From the NCBI GenBank assembly GCA_942492715.1, contig CALOFW010000018.1:310001-374000 (forward strand): a stretch of DNA of 64,000 bases, written 5' to 3'. The notes beneath the pieces were generated by a model. It was not told where the DNA came from, did not search any database, and saw nothing but the letters and a program-made list of their open reading frames with translations. Made by a program: the position numbers and the translations under genes. Positions 1 to 9,275 of the stretch are shown here, in pieces (the stretch's first letter is position 1; each line of letters starts with the position of its first letter). This DNA is from Sva-07 sp942492715. GTDB taxonomy: Bacteria > Actinomycetota > Acidimicrobiia > Acidimicrobiales > Ilumatobacteraceae.

Positions 1-1589
1 CGTTGCTGGCGAGCGCGGAACGCAGTGATGTCGGCGTCGTCGGTCGGACCCTCGACGCCGTGGTTCCACGACCGGTTGTGCGATTCGCCGTCGTTGCCGT
101 CCTCGCCGTTCGCTTCGTTGTGCTTCTCGTTGTACGACACGAGGTCGCGCAACGGGAACCCGTCGTGAGCGGTCACGAAGTTGATCGAGGCGGTCGGCCG
201 GCGTGTGTCGGCCTCGTACAGGTCGGAGCTGCCGGTGAAGCGATAGCCGAACTCGGCGAGCGTCGAGGGCTCGCCCCGCCAGAAGTCGCGGATCGTGTCG
301 CGGTAGCGACCGTTCCACTCACTCCACTGGGGTGGGAAGTTGCCCACCTGGTATCCGCCCTCACCGATGTCCCACGGCTCGGCGATCAGCTTGACCTGCG
401 ACACCACCGGATCCTGCTGGACGAGGTCGAAGAATGCCGAGAGCCGATCGACGTCGTAGAGCTCGCGAGCGAGCGTGGAGGCGAGGTCGAACCTGAATCC
501 GTCGACGTGCATCTCGGTGACCCAGTACCGCAGGCTGTCCATGATCAGCTGGAGGACGTGCGGGTGGCGCATGTTGAGGCTGTTGCCGGTGCCCGTGAAG
601 TCGAGGTAGTAGCGAGGGTCGTCCGCCATCGTGCGGTAGTAGGCGAGGTTGTCGATCCCGCGCATCGACAGCATCGGGCCGAGGTGGTTGCCTTCGGCGG
701 TGTGGTTGTAGACGACGTCGAGGATCACCTCGATGCCGGCCGCGTGCAGCGTCTTGACCATCGTCTTGAACTCCTGCACCTGGCCGAGCGCCGCGGAGGA
801 GGTGTAGCCGTTGTGCGGGGCGAGGAAGGCGATCGAGTTGTAGCCCCAGTAGTTGCGCAAGCCGCGTTCGACGAGATGGTGGTCGTGCACGAACTGGTGG
901 ACCGGCATCAGTTCGACCGCCGTGACGCCCAGCCGTTTGAGGTGTTCGATGACGGCGGGGTGGGCGAGACCCGAGTAGGTGCCGCGCAGCGCGGCAGGCA
1001 CGTCGGGGTGCTGCATCGTGAGGCCGCGAACGTGGGTCTCGTAGATGATCGTCTCGTGGAGTTCGACGTCCGGTGGTCGGTCGTTGCCCCAGTCGAAGAA
1101 CCGGTCGCCGACGACCGCCTTGGGGACGTGCGGCGCGCTGTCGGCGGTGTTGGGACGGTCGGGGTCGGCGAAGTCGTACCCGAAGCAGGCTTCCGACCAG
1201 TCGACCTCGCCGGCGATCGCTTTCGCGTAGGGGTCGAGGAGCAGCTTCGACGGGTTGCACCACAGCCCGCGTGAGGGCTCCCACGGGCCGTGGACCCGGA
1301 AGCCGTAGCGCTGGCCGGGCCGGATGTCGGGGAGGTAGGCGTGCCAGCAGTGCCCGTCGACCTCGGTCAGCGCGATGCGCACCTCGTCGATGTCGCCGTG
1401 GTGCTGGCGGTTCCCCGGACCACTGTGGTCGCCGGCGTTGTCGCCGAGCAGACACAGCTCGACGCCGTCGGCGACGCTCGAGAAGATCGAGAAGTTCGTC
1501 CCCGATCCGTCGTAGTAGGCCCCGAGCGGATACGGATTGCCGACCCACACGCGTGGGTCCGAGCGGGCACGATCGTCGGTGTTGGGCAC
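1..1589 (-). CDS. glgX: Glycogen debranching enzyme GlgX (isoamylase-type GH13), 3' end cut by window edge
   Basis: Hydrolyses alpha-1,6 branches of glycogen or limit dextrin in the cytoplasm. About 529 residues are visible, from a GTG at 1589 to the window edge without a stop. The N-terminus carries a CBM48-type segment (YPLGAYYDGSGTNFSIFSS). All four GH13 regions are present: DVVYNH, DGFRFD with the nucleophile Asp, IAEPWD with the acid Glu, and FVTAHDG. The stretch after the last one (SYNEKHNEANGE) is typical of GlgX rather than of branching enzymes. The frame stays open upstream of 1589, so the exact start is uncertain; GTG was chosen because homologues begin just before the WVGNPYPLG segment. 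It reads away from the EtfD-like gene; a 52-bp palindromic repeat lies between them. Confidence 0.9.
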   Translation of the reverse strand, partial: MPNTDDRARSDPRVWVGNPYPLGAYYDGSGTNFSIFSSVADGVELCLLGDNAGDHSGPGNRQHHGDIDEVRIALTEVDGHCWHAYLPDIRPGQRYGFRVHGPWEPSRGLWCNPSKLLLDPYAKAIAGEVDWSEACFGYDFADPDRPNTADSAPHVPKAVVGDRFFDWGNDRPPDVELHETIIYETHVRGLTMQHPDVPAALRGTYSGLAHPAVIEHLKRLGVTAVELMPVHQFVHDHHLVERGLRNYWGYNSIAFLAPHNGYTSSAALGQVQEFKTMVKTLHAAGIEVILDVVYNHTAEGNHLGPMLSMRGIDNLAYYRTMADDPRYYLDFTGTGNSLNMRHPHVLQLIMDSLRYWVTEMHVDGFRFDLASTLARELYDVDRLSAFFDLVQQDPVVSQVKLIAEPWDIGEGGYQVGNFPPQWSEWNGRYRDTIRDFWRGEPSTLAEFGYRFTGSSDLYEADTRRPTASINFVTAHDGFPLRDLVSYNEKHNEANGEDGNDGESHNRSWNHGVEGPTDDADITAFRARQQ

Positions 1590-1653
1590 GAGCGTGAGTC
1601 TTGCCCACTTCGGCGCGATGTCAAACCGCGCGACTCCTGACCTGCGCGCAACC

Positions 1654-1705
1654 CGTTCGTGTCGGGTTCCGGGTGGACCGTCCCACCCGGATCTGCACGC
1701 AAACG
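1654..1705. repeat. Intergenic palindromic repeat, family C copy 1
   Basis: 52-bp imperfect inverted repeat between glgX and the EtfD-like gene. The inner arms TCCGGGTGG and CCACCCGGA (1668-1676 / 1683-1691) are perfect; the outer right arm ends ACGCAAACG while the outer left arm has decayed. It aligns without gaps to a 52-bp element at 34324-34375. Confidence 0.6.
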
Positions 1706-1730
1706 TGCGGGGGCGGGGAGGGGACGGTCG

Positions 1731-4004
1731 TCAGTCGCCGGCGACGGGTGACGCGAGCGGAGCGTCGGGATGGTGCATCTTCGATTCGCCGGCCTGGATC
1801 GCTTCGAGCAGGTGGATCGAGATGTCGGCGACGCGCACCTGGTCCTCCTCGACACCGGCACCCTTCACGCCGTCGTCCATCATGATGTAGCAGAACGGGC
1901 AGGCGGTGGCGACCCGGCTGGCGCCGGTGGAGATCGCCTCGGCGGCGCGCTCGTCGTTGACCTTGGTGCCGGTGTTCTCCTCCATCCACATGCGGGCGCC
2001 GCCGGCACCACAGCACATGCCCTTGGTGCCGTTGCGGGGCATCTCGACCACGTCGACACCCTTGATCGAGGCGACCACCTTGCGCGGCGCGAGGTACACA
2101 TCGTTGTGGCGGCCGAGGTAGCACGAGTCGTGGTAGGTGATGCGCTCCTCGAGGGTCGCCTCGCTCACATCGAGTTGACCGCTCTCGATCAGTTCCTCCA
2201 GCAGTTGTGTGTGGTGGACGACTTCGTAGTTGCCGCCGATCTGCGGGTACTCGTTGAGCAGCGTGTTGAAGCAGTGCGGGCACTGCGTGATGATCTTCTT
2301 CACACCCATGCCATTGAGCATCTCGACGTTGGGCTGGGCGAGCATCTGGAACAGGTACTCGTTGCCCGAACGACGGGCGGAGTCGCCGGTGCACATCTCC
2401 GACGGGCCGAGGATCGACACGTCGATGCCCGCACGTCGCAGCAACTGCGCCATCGCCTGGGTGACCTTCTTGTTCTTGTCGTCGAACGACCCGGCACAGC
2501 CCACCCAGTACAGGTACTCGGACTGCAGAGCCTCGCCCGGATCGACGATCGTCACGCCGTCGAGGCCCTCGGCCCAGTCGCCGCGCTCGCCCTGGTTCAT
2601 GCCCCAGGGGTTCATCTGGTTCTCCATCGCCCGGTAGGCGTTGCCCAACTCGGCGGGGAAGTTCGACTCCATCAGCGACAGGTAGCGCCGCATGTCGAAG
2701 ATCTTGTCGGTGATCTCGATGTTGACCGGGCAGATCTCGTCGCAGGCCTTGCAGGTGGTGCACGCCCAGATCTCCTCGGCGGTGATCCGCTCGAAGAGCG
2801 AGTCGGCGCTGACCTTCACCTCGGCGTCGGTGCCGAGCGGCGGGCTGACCACCGGCGTGCCCGTGGCGGCCATCACCTCACCGGACTTCAGCACGATCTC
2901 GCGAGGGTCGAGCGGCTTGCCGGTGGCGTGCGCCGGGCAGACGCTGGTGCAACGGCCGCACATCGTGCAGGCATCGAGGTCGAGCAACTGCTTCCACGTG
3001 AAGTCCTCGACCGACGAGGCGCCGAAGCTCTCGAGCTCGGTCTCCTCCAGGTTCGGCATCGGACGCATCGCGCCCTTCGGCCGGTCCTTGTCGGACAGGT
3101 ACATGTTCAGCGGCGAGGTGAAGATGTGGCGCAGCATCGTGATCGGCAGCAGCGCGAGGAACACGATGAAGGACGCGACGTGCACGATCCACATCCACTG
3201 GTGCCACGTGTCGAGCGACGACTGCGACCATCCGTCGACCAGCGTGGCGAGCGGGTACCCGACGAAGCTCCACTTCTCGTAGCTCGGCATGCCCTCCTGG
3301 GCGATGCGGAACATCTCCGCGCCGAACCCGGTGACGCCGACGGCGAAGAACGTGGCGAGGATGGCGGCGTGTTCGGGCTTCGACTTGATCCGGATGCGGT
3401 AGGGCCGCTGCACGTAGCGCCGCACGATCGCCCAGACGATGCCGCCCAGGAACACGAGGCCGGCGAGGTCGCCGACGAAGATGTAGGCCTGGTAGGTGGT
3501 GCCGTGGAGGAACTTGAGTTCCTCCGGCAACTGGTGATCGATCTCGAGCACGGTGGTCACGCCGAGCAGCACGAGGAACCCGAAGTAGATCATCGAGTGC
3601 ATGAGGCCGGCGCCGGCGTCGCGGAGCAGCGTCTGCATGTAGGCCCCGGCGCGGAAGCTCTTCAGCCGCTGGCCGACGTTCTTCGAGGTCGTGTGCCGCT
3701 GCGCCGGCGCGCCGCGTTCCCAGTTCTTCATCCGGTTGGAGAACATGAACGCCCCCCAGATGACCATCACCGGGATGATGGTGTAGAACGCGATCTGGAT
3801 CGGACCGGCGATGTTGACGAACACCTTCCGGTGGATGGCGTTGTCGTTCTCCCAGCCCGTGATCTGGGGCAGGACCCCGGACACCGCGATGAAGATGCCC
3901 ATGGCGATGCCGAGCACCAGGGCGAGCTGGTGTGGCTTGACCCGCTTGGGCGGCTTGGGTGCGCCGTCGGCGGTCGTCTCGTCGTGATCGACTGTCGTGC
4001 TCAT
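1731..4004 (-). CDS. EtfD/FadF-like membrane Fe-S oxidoreductase (ETF:menaquinone oxidoreductase type)
   Basis: 757 residues. The first ~290 hold about five to six membrane segments (for example 26-48, 66-89, 134-154, 172-194, 210-228, 273-293), resembling the nitrate-reductase gamma/cytochrome b fold. A two-cluster ferredoxin domain follows, with Cys 346/349/352/356 and 415/418/421/425. Two CCG (heterodisulfide-reductase HdrB-type) domains complete it: CPHC near 575 and CCGAGG near 664, then CPFC near 702. This order matches mycobacterial EtfD and Bacillus FadF, which pass electrons from electron-transfer flavoprotein (fatty-acid beta-oxidation) to menaquinone. No etfAB lies in the window, so the electron donor is inferred from the family. 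It stands alone on the minus strand, with a palindrome 50 bp upstream. Confidence 0.85.
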   Translation of the reverse strand: MSTTVDHDETTADGAPKPPKRVKPHQLALVLGIAMGIFIAVSGVLPQITGWENDNAIHRKVFVNIAGPIQIAFYTIIPVMVIWGAFMFSNRMKNWERGAPAQRHTTSKNVGQRLKSFRAGAYMQTLLRDAGAGLMHSMIYFGFLVLLGVTTVLEIDHQLPEELKFLHGTTYQAYIFVGDLAGLVFLGGIVWAIVRRYVQRPYRIRIKSKPEHAAILATFFAVGVTGFGAEMFRIAQEGMPSYEKWSFVGYPLATLVDGWSQSSLDTWHQWMWIVHVASFIVFLALLPITMLRHIFTSPLNMYLSDKDRPKGAMRPMPNLEETELESFGASSVEDFTWKQLLDLDACTMCGRCTSVCPAHATGKPLDPREIVLKSGEVMAATGTPVVSPPLGTDAEVKVSADSLFERITAEEIWACTTCKACDEICPVNIEITDKIFDMRRYLSLMESNFPAELGNAYRAMENQMNPWGMNQGERGDWAEGLDGVTIVDPGEALQSEYLYWVGCAGSFDDKNKKVTQAMAQLLRRAGIDVSILGPSEMCTGDSARRSGNEYLFQMLAQPNVEMLNGMGVKKIITQCPHCFNTLLNEYPQIGGNYEVVHHTQLLEELIESGQLDVSEATLEERITYHDSCYLGRHNDVYLAPRKVVASIKGVDVVEMPRNGTKGMCCGAGGARMWMEENTGTKVNDERAAEAISTGASRVATACPFCYIMMDDGVKGAGVEEDQVRVADISIHLLEAIQAGESKMHHPDAPLASPVAGD

Positions 4005-4054
4005 GTCGGCGGCAACGCTAGTCGTTGCCTCTCCACGCGGTCATTTCCGCTGCG

Positions 4055-4085
4055 GTCACGTCTGGAGTCAGACCCCAGACGTGAC
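4055..4085. repeat. Intergenic palindromic repeat, family A copy 1
   Basis: 31-bp inverted repeat with perfect 11-bp arms GTCACGTCTGG / CCAGACGTGAC around AGTCAGACC. It lies between the EtfD-like gene and the cyclic-nucleotide-domain gene. There is no T-run beside it, so a simple intrinsic terminator is unlikely. It shares arms and the GTCAGAC core with 30948-30984. Confidence 0.7.
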
Positions 4086-4088
4086 AGC

Positions 4089-4514
4089 TCAGCCGAAGTT
4101 CTGGCGGTCGAGCTCGCGGATGCGAGCGGCGAGGCTGGCGAGCAGCTTGTGGGTGATCGCGGGGACCGCGTCGAGGACACCGAGGAAGCGCCGCTGATCG
4201 ATGACGAGCAGCGTGCAGTCGGTGGCGCAGACCGCGGTCGCCGTGCGCGGGCCGTGGTCGAGCAACGAGAGCTCACCGACGACGGCACCCGGACCGAGCG
4301 TGGCCACCTTGCGATTGTTGCGCTTGACCTCGATGTCGCCCTCGATCACGACGAACGCCTCACGGCCGGTCTGGCCCTGGTCGACGATGAGCGTGCCAGC
4401 GGTCATTCGGATCTCGTCGCTGGCCTTGGCCACCTTCTCGAGTTCCTTCGTACTGCACCCGCTGAACAGCGAAACCGTGCGCAGGGTGTCCAGGTGTTGT
4501 TTCTTGCTCGCCAT
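4089..4514 (-). CDS. Cyclic-nucleotide-binding (CNMP/CRP-N) domain protein
   Basis: 141 residues from ATG 4514 (MASKKQHLDTLRTV). Nearly the whole chain is one cNMP-binding beta-barrel: the opening LFSGCSTKELEKVAK, then GTLIVDQGQTGREAFVVIEG, and the phosphate-binding-cassette region GPGAVVGELSLLDHGPRTAT, in which the Glu and Arg that contact cyclic nucleotide are present. No helix-turn-helix or membrane segment follows, so it is a stand-alone sensor/adaptor and not a CRP-type regulator. An in-frame ATG at 4622 would add 36 low-complexity residues and is less likely. The 213 bp upstream (4515-4727), before the hydrolase gene, show no recognisable signal. Confidence 0.8.
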   Translation of the reverse strand: MASKKQHLDTLRTVSLFSGCSTKELEKVAKASDEIRMTAGTLIVDQGQTGREAFVVIEGDIEVKRNNRKVATLGPGAVVGELSLLDHGPRTATAVCATDCTLLVIDQRRFLGVLDAVPAITHKLLASLAARIRELDRQNFG

Positions 4515-4727
4515 GTCGCGAACACTAGGTCTTTTCGCGCACCCCGGAGCGCAACGGAGGACTCGACGACCCGACGAATGCGCCGCAACGGCGTCGGCGT
4601 CGCCGAGATGGTCGGCTGACACGACCCCGAGAAGCTCGTCGAAGCGGTTCGTGCGCGGTGCGCCGGTCGGATCGTCGGAGCTGTGGCCGAGGCGTCACAT
4701 CTGGAGGCAGCACCCGGATGGAACGCT

Positions 4728-5579
4728 TCAACGAAGGACGGTGGCGAGTTCGGCGGCGAGGGTCGGGAATTCGTCGATCAGGCTCAGGTGGCCGCGTCCG
4801 GCGATCATGCGCAGTTCGGAGCCGGGGATCAACTCGGCGGTGTGTCGGCTGTGGGAGAGCGGTACCAGGTGATCCTCTTCGCCGTGGACGACGACGACCG
4901 GAGCGGTGATCGCTGCCGGGTCGAAGGTCCACGGTCGGCCCTGCACGGTGATGTCGTGGGCGTAGCCCACGACGCCTTGGCGGAATGCTTCGGCCATCGC
5001 GCTCAGCAACCCGGTGAGGTTCACCTCGTCGGCGAGGTACGCGTCGTCGGTCGGTCCGAGGTCCAGGTCGCCGCTCAGGAAGCCCGATCCGTCGGAGCCG
5101 TAGTGCTCCTCGCACCATGCGACCGTGGCCCGCTCGTCGTCCATCGCCATGAGGTCGAGTTCCGACTGCAGGTAACCGTCGGCCGAACCCGGCCACGACA
5201 TGTCGGTGTTGCCGGCGGCGACGACCGCACCGCAGACGCGATCGCCGAGCAGCGCCGCGCACGCCACGGCGTAGGGGCCGCCGGACGACAGCCCCATCAC
5301 GGCGAAACGGTCGATGCCGAGATGGTCGGCGAGCGCGGCGACGTCATCGACCCAGTCGGCCGTTGCCCGACCCGCCAGTGGGGTCGACCCTCCGTAGCCG
5401 GGCCGGTCGGCGGTGATCACGCGCACCCCCGCGCTGCGGAACGCGTCGTCGAGGACCGCCAGCTCGAGGCGTCCGCCGGGCGCGCCGTGGAAGTAGAAGA
5501 CCGCTTCGCCATCAGGCTCCCCCAGTTCGGTGAACGCAAGGGTTCGTCCGTCCGGCAGCATCATCGACTGGTCGACCAT
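4728..5579 (-). CDS. Alpha/beta hydrolase
   Basis: 283 residues, single alpha/beta-hydrolase domain. Oxyanion segment FYFHGAPGG near residue 30, nucleophile elbow GLSSGG near 98-103, acid Asp in HGEEDHLVP near 238, and catalytic His in GRGHLSL near 263. All triad members are therefore present. It is cytosolic, with no signal peptide. The substrate is unknown; the family includes esterases, haloperoxidase-like enzymes and epoxide hydrolases. It is transcribed divergently from the M14 peptidase, with 65 bp between starts. Confidence 0.85.
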   Translation of the reverse strand: MVDQSMMLPDGRTLAFTELGEPDGEAVFYFHGAPGGRLELAVLDDAFRSAGVRVITADRPGYGGSTPLAGRATADWVDDVAALADHLGIDRFAVMGLSSGGPYAVACAALLGDRVCGAVVAAGNTDMSWPGSADGYLQSELDLMAMDDERATVAWCEEHYGSDGSGFLSGDLDLGPTDDAYLADEVNLTGLLSAMAEAFRQGVVGYAHDITVQGRPWTFDPAAITAPVVVVHGEEDHLVPLSHSRHTAELIPGSELRMIAGRGHLSLIDEFPTLAAELATVLR

Positions 5580-5644
5580 CTCCGCACGGTAGCGGGCCTG
5601 GGAAACGTGGGTTCTCGTCTCCCGGCGGGGCGTAGTCTGCCGCT

Positions 5645-7387
5645 GTGTCCACGCCGACCGAGTACGCCTTCGACCGCCATCTCCGTTACGCCGAACTCGT
5701 CGAATGGCTCGATCGGTTGGCGGCGGCTCATCCCGATCTCGTCGCGGTCGAGACGTACGGACGGTCCTACGAGGGGCGCGATCTGTTGATCGTGACCGTC
5801 ACCGATTCGTCGACCGGCGATCATGCCGGCAAGCCCGCGCACTGGATCGACGCCAGCATCCACGCCGTGGAGTTGACGGCGACCGTGGCCGCCTGCCGCC
5901 TGCTCCAGCGTCTCGTCGACGGACATCGTGCCGGGGACGAGACGATCACGCGGGCGCTGCGGACCCGCACGTTCTACGTCGTGCCGCGGGTGAACCCCGA
6001 CGGGGCCGAGTGGGTGCTCGCCGACCGCCCGCGCTTCCGTCGATCGAGCGTGCGGCCCTGGCCCTTCGCCGATGCGCACCGCTGGCCGGGCCTCCACGAG
6101 CAGGACGTCGACGGCGACGGACGCATCCTCCAGATGCGCTTTCCCGACCCCGACGGTCCGTGGATGCCGCACCCCGACGACGCGCGCGTGCTCGTGCCGG
6201 TGCCACTGACCGGCGTCGCGGCCGGTACCCCCCGCTACCGGGTGCTCGACGAAGGCGTGATCGAGGACTTCGATGGCTTCAGCGTGCCTTCTCCACCCGC
6301 TCCCGAAGGGCTCGACCTCAACCGCAACTTCCCCGCCGGCTGGGGAGCCAGGGTGCCGGGCTCGGGTGACCACCCGCTGTCGGAACCCGAGATCGACGCC
6401 CTGGTTCGAGCGATCGTCGCCCGGCCGAACATCTGTGGCTTCAACGCCTTCCACACCAGCGGTGGGGTGATCCTGCGACCGTCGTCGACCCAGCCCGACT
6501 CGAAGTTGCCGCCGGGCGACGTGTGGACCTGGAAGCAGCTGGCCGCGATCGGCACCGAGCTCACGGGGTACCCGTCGCACTCCGTGTACGAGGACTTCAC
6601 GTGGGACCCGTCGCAGACGATGAGCGGGGCATCCGACGACTGGGCGTACGAGCACCTCGGCGTGTTCGGGTGGACCACCGAGTTCTGGGACATCGTCCAC
6701 GCCGCGACCGGCGAGAAGCAGTCGACCCACTTCTGGTACACCGGCCCGACCGACGCCGAACGCCTCGCAGTGGCGCGCTGGCTCGACGCGCTGCCCGACG
6801 ACGGCCCGCGCACCCGAGGGTTCGTCGACTGGTACCCGTTCGACCACCCGCAACTGGGGCCGGTCGAGCTCGGCGGCTGGAACCAGCTGCACTCGTGGAC
6901 CAATCCGCCGCGCCACCTGCTGCGTGACGAGGTCGACCGTCATGCCGACTTCGCCGTGGCCCAGGCGCTGGCCGCACCGCGGGTCGTGATCCGCCACTCG
7001 AGAGTCGATGCGGTCGGTGACGGAACCTGGAGGGTGACGATCGGAATCGCCAACACGGGTTGGCTCCCCACGACGGTGTCGACGCACGCCCGGACCCACG
7101 ATCTCGTCCGACCGATCGTCGCCGAGGTGCACGCAGCCCCTGCGTCGGGCGGGCCTGTCGACGTGTTCGACGGTCCGGCGCGACGCACGCTCGGTCAGCT
7201 GTCGGGGAGTTCGGTCGCGCGGTTCGCGAACGCCACGGAGGGCACCCCGGACCGCACGACGTGCAGCTGGCTCGTGCGGGCATCCACCGGCACCGAAGTC
7301 GTCGTGTCGGTTCGCCATGATCGCGGTGGCAACGACTCGGTGACCCTGCGTCTCGACGATGCGACGTCCGAGGGTTCCACCACGTGA
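5645..7387 (+). CDS. M14-family zinc carboxypeptidase
   Basis: 580 residues. Zinc site HxxE is His73/Glu76 in ASIHAVELTA. The third ligand is probably the His of GFNAFHTSGG near 265. The substrate-binding Asn-Arg pair is in LDLNRNFPAGWG, and the catalytic Glu is probably in WTTEFWD near 350. The C-terminal ~150 residues form an extra beta-rich domain, common in bacterial M14 proteins. No signal peptide is evident, so it may act inside the cell. Start is GTG. Its stop overlaps the next gene's GTG by 4 bp (GTGA), implying co-transcription with the permease. Confidence 0.85.
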   Translation: MSTPTEYAFDRHLRYAELVEWLDRLAAAHPDLVAVETYGRSYEGRDLLIVTVTDSSTGDHAGKPAHWIDASIHAVELTATVAACRLLQRLVDGHRAGDETITRALRTRTFYVVPRVNPDGAEWVLADRPRFRRSSVRPWPFADAHRWPGLHEQDVDGDGRILQMRFPDPDGPWMPHPDDARVLVPVPLTGVAAGTPRYRVLDEGVIEDFDGFSVPSPPAPEGLDLNRNFPAGWGARVPGSGDHPLSEPEIDALVRAIVARPNICGFNAFHTSGGVILRPSSTQPDSKLPPGDVWTWKQLAAIGTELTGYPSHSVYEDFTWDPSQTMSGASDDWAYEHLGVFGWTTEFWDIVHAATGEKQSTHFWYTGPTDAERLAVARWLDALPDDGPRTRGFVDWYPFDHPQLGPVELGGWNQLHSWTNPPRHLLRDEVDRHADFAVAQALAAPRVVIRHSRVDAVGDGTWRVTIGIANTGWLPTTVSTHARTHDLVRPIVAEVHAAPASGGPVDVFDGPARRTLGQLSGSSVARFANATEGTPDRTTCSWLVRASTGTEVVVSVRHDRGGNDSVTLRLDDATSEGSTT

Positions 7388-9183
7388 CGACCGACGCATG
7401 GATCACGCTCGTGGTCCTCGTCGCGACGTTCGGCGTGCTTGCCTTCGACCGTCTGCCCGCGGCGGCGGCGATGGGCGCTGCGGTCGGTGTGCTCCTCCTC
7501 CTCGACGTCGTCGATCAGCGCCAGGCGCTGTCGGGGCTGTCGTCGTCGGCTCCGGTGACGATCGCCGCGCTGTACGTGCTCGCAGGCGCAGCCACGGTGA
7601 CCGGGGCACTGTCGCCGTTGATCGACCGTGTACTCGCCGGACGTTCCGGACCGGGTGACGACACCGGTGACCGGGGCGCCGGCCGTCGTCTCGGTCGGCT
7701 CGCTGTGGCGGCCGGAGCGCTGTCCGCGGTGCTGCCCAACACGCCGCTGGTCGCGCTCGCCGCACCGCGTGTCGTCACGTGGTGCCGGCGCGCGGGTGTG
7801 TCGGCATCGCCCTACCTGATGCCGATGTCGTACGCCGCCGTGTTCGGTGGCGTCGTCACCGTGATCGGCACGTCGACGAACCTGGTCGTCTCGGACCTCC
7901 TCGTCGCACAGGGCGAGCAGCCGCTCGGGGTGTTCGAGATCACCGGCGTGGGCCTGCCGGTCGCGGCGATCGGTATCAGCGTGCTCGTGGTCACGGCCCC
8001 CCGCCTGCTCCGCCACCGTCGTCCGGCGGTCGAGTCGGATCCGGCGGCGGCGGTCCAGCCGTACACGATCGCCCTCGCTGTCGAGCCCGACGGCCCACTG
8101 GTCGGCCGGACGATCGAGGCGGCAGGCCTGCGGCACCTGCACGGTGTCTTCCTCGCCGGGGTCGAGCGCGCGGGAACCGTCGTGCCTGCTCGGCCGGGCA
8201 CGGTCCTCGGCTCGGGCGACATCTGCTACTTCGCCGGCGACGTCGTCGACGTGGTCGATCTGCTCGAGGTGAACGGTCTCGCGAGCGCCGAGCATGCGCA
8301 CCTGGTCGGCGCCGGGGACCGCCCCGACGCCGGTCTGTTCGAGGCGGTCGTGTCGGAGCGCTCGGACCTCGCCGGCGCCACGTTGCGCGACGCCGGGTTC
8401 CGTGCGCGCTACGACGCCGCGGTGCTCGCGATCCGGCGCCACGACGACGACCTCCCGGGCAAGCTCGGCACGGTCGTGTTGCGCCCGGGGGACGTGCTGC
8501 TGGTGTTGGCGACGCCGGAGTTCGAGCGGGTGTGGCGCGGCCACGGTGACTTCAGCGTGATCGCTTCGCTCGATGCGCCGCCGCCGGTTCGTCGTGAGCG
8601 CTCCTCGCTCGTGATCGCTGCAATCGTCGGGCTGGTGGCATCGGTCGTCACCGGCGTCCTCGATCTGATGGAGGCGTCGTTGCTCGCAGCCGTGGCGCTG
8701 ATCGCGTTGCGGGTGATCAGCGTGACCGAGGCTCGTCGAGCGGTGAACCTCAACGTCGTGCTGACGATCGCGATGTCGATCAGTCTCGGCACCGCCGTCG
8801 CGGTGAGCGGCTTGGCCGCCGAGATGGCGACACTCCTCGGGAATCTCGGTGATCCGTTCGGCGACACCGGCCGCCTGGTCGCCGTGCTGGCCGCGACGAT
8901 GGTGCTCACCGAGCTGTTGTCGAACAACGCGGCAGCCGCCCTGATGCTGCCGGTGGCGACCGCCACGGCGATCGAGGCGGGTCTCGACCCACGCTCGATG
9001 GCGATCGTCGTGTTGATCGGCGCGTCGTGTTCGTTCCTGTCGCCGATCGGGTACCAGACCAACCTGATGGTGTACGGCCTCGGTGGGTACCGGTTCCGCG
9101 ACTTCACCCTCGTCGGTGCGCCGCTCAGCCTCGTCACGTTGATCGTCACGCCGGTCGTCGTCCCGCTCGCGCTCGGTCTCTGA
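7384..9183 (+). CDS. SLC13-type anion/sodium permease with central TrkA-C (RCK_C) domains
   Basis: 599 residues. Two membrane halves flank a soluble middle section. The N-terminal half (to ~215) includes the family segment GTSTNLVVSDLLVAQG. Two TrkA-C domains lie at roughly 220-300 and 310-395, recognisable by GDVLLVLATPEFERVW. The C-terminal half contains the mirrored motif LLSNNAAAALMLPVATA and SCSFLSPIGYQTNLMVYG. This is the layout of SLC13/DASS permeases (sulfate, phosphate or dicarboxylate) with regulatory TrkA-C pairs. The substrate cannot be told from sequence. Coupled to the upstream peptidase by a 4-bp overlap. Confidence 0.85.
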   Translation: MTTDAWITLVVLVATFGVLAFDRLPAAAAMGAAVGVLLLLDVVDQRQALSGLSSSAPVTIAALYVLAGAATVTGALSPLIDRVLAGRSGPGDDTGDRGAGRRLGRLAVAAGALSAVLPNTPLVALAAPRVVTWCRRAGVSASPYLMPMSYAAVFGGVVTVIGTSTNLVVSDLLVAQGEQPLGVFEITGVGLPVAAIGISVLVVTAPRLLRHRRPAVESDPAAAVQPYTIALAVEPDGPLVGRTIEAAGLRHLHGVFLAGVERAGTVVPARPGTVLGSGDICYFAGDVVDVVDLLEVNGLASAEHAHLVGAGDRPDAGLFEAVVSERSDLAGATLRDAGFRARYDAAVLAIRRHDDDLPGKLGTVVLRPGDVLLVLATPEFERVWRGHGDFSVIASLDAPPPVRRERSSLVIAAIVGLVASVVTGVLDLMEASLLAAVALIALRVISVTEARRAVNLNVVLTIAMSISLGTAVAVSGLAAEMATLLGNLGDPFGDTGRLVAVLAATMVLTELLSNNAAAALMLPVATATAIEAGLDPRSMAIVVLIGASCSFLSPIGYQTNLMVYGLGGYRFRDFTLVGAPLSLVTLIVTPVVVPLALGL

Positions 9184-9275
9184 GGCAGCGCGGGGACAGG
9201 CGTTGAGGTCGCGTCCCCGAGACGGGCGCCGGGGCACGTCACCCCGACGGCCGGTGCGGGAGCGATGATGGTGGG

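Noticed and set aside
1770..4619. Plus-strand open frame of 949 codons
   Set aside because: It runs opposite the EtfD-like and cyclic-nucleotide-domain genes, which have clear motifs. Its product is Arg/Val/His-rich without any recognisable domain, as expected from high-GC antisense frames.
9191..9219. Hairpin CGGGGAC...GTCCCCG after the permease gene
   Set aside because: Only 7-bp arms with a 15-base loop and no T-run; could be chance in high-GC DNA.
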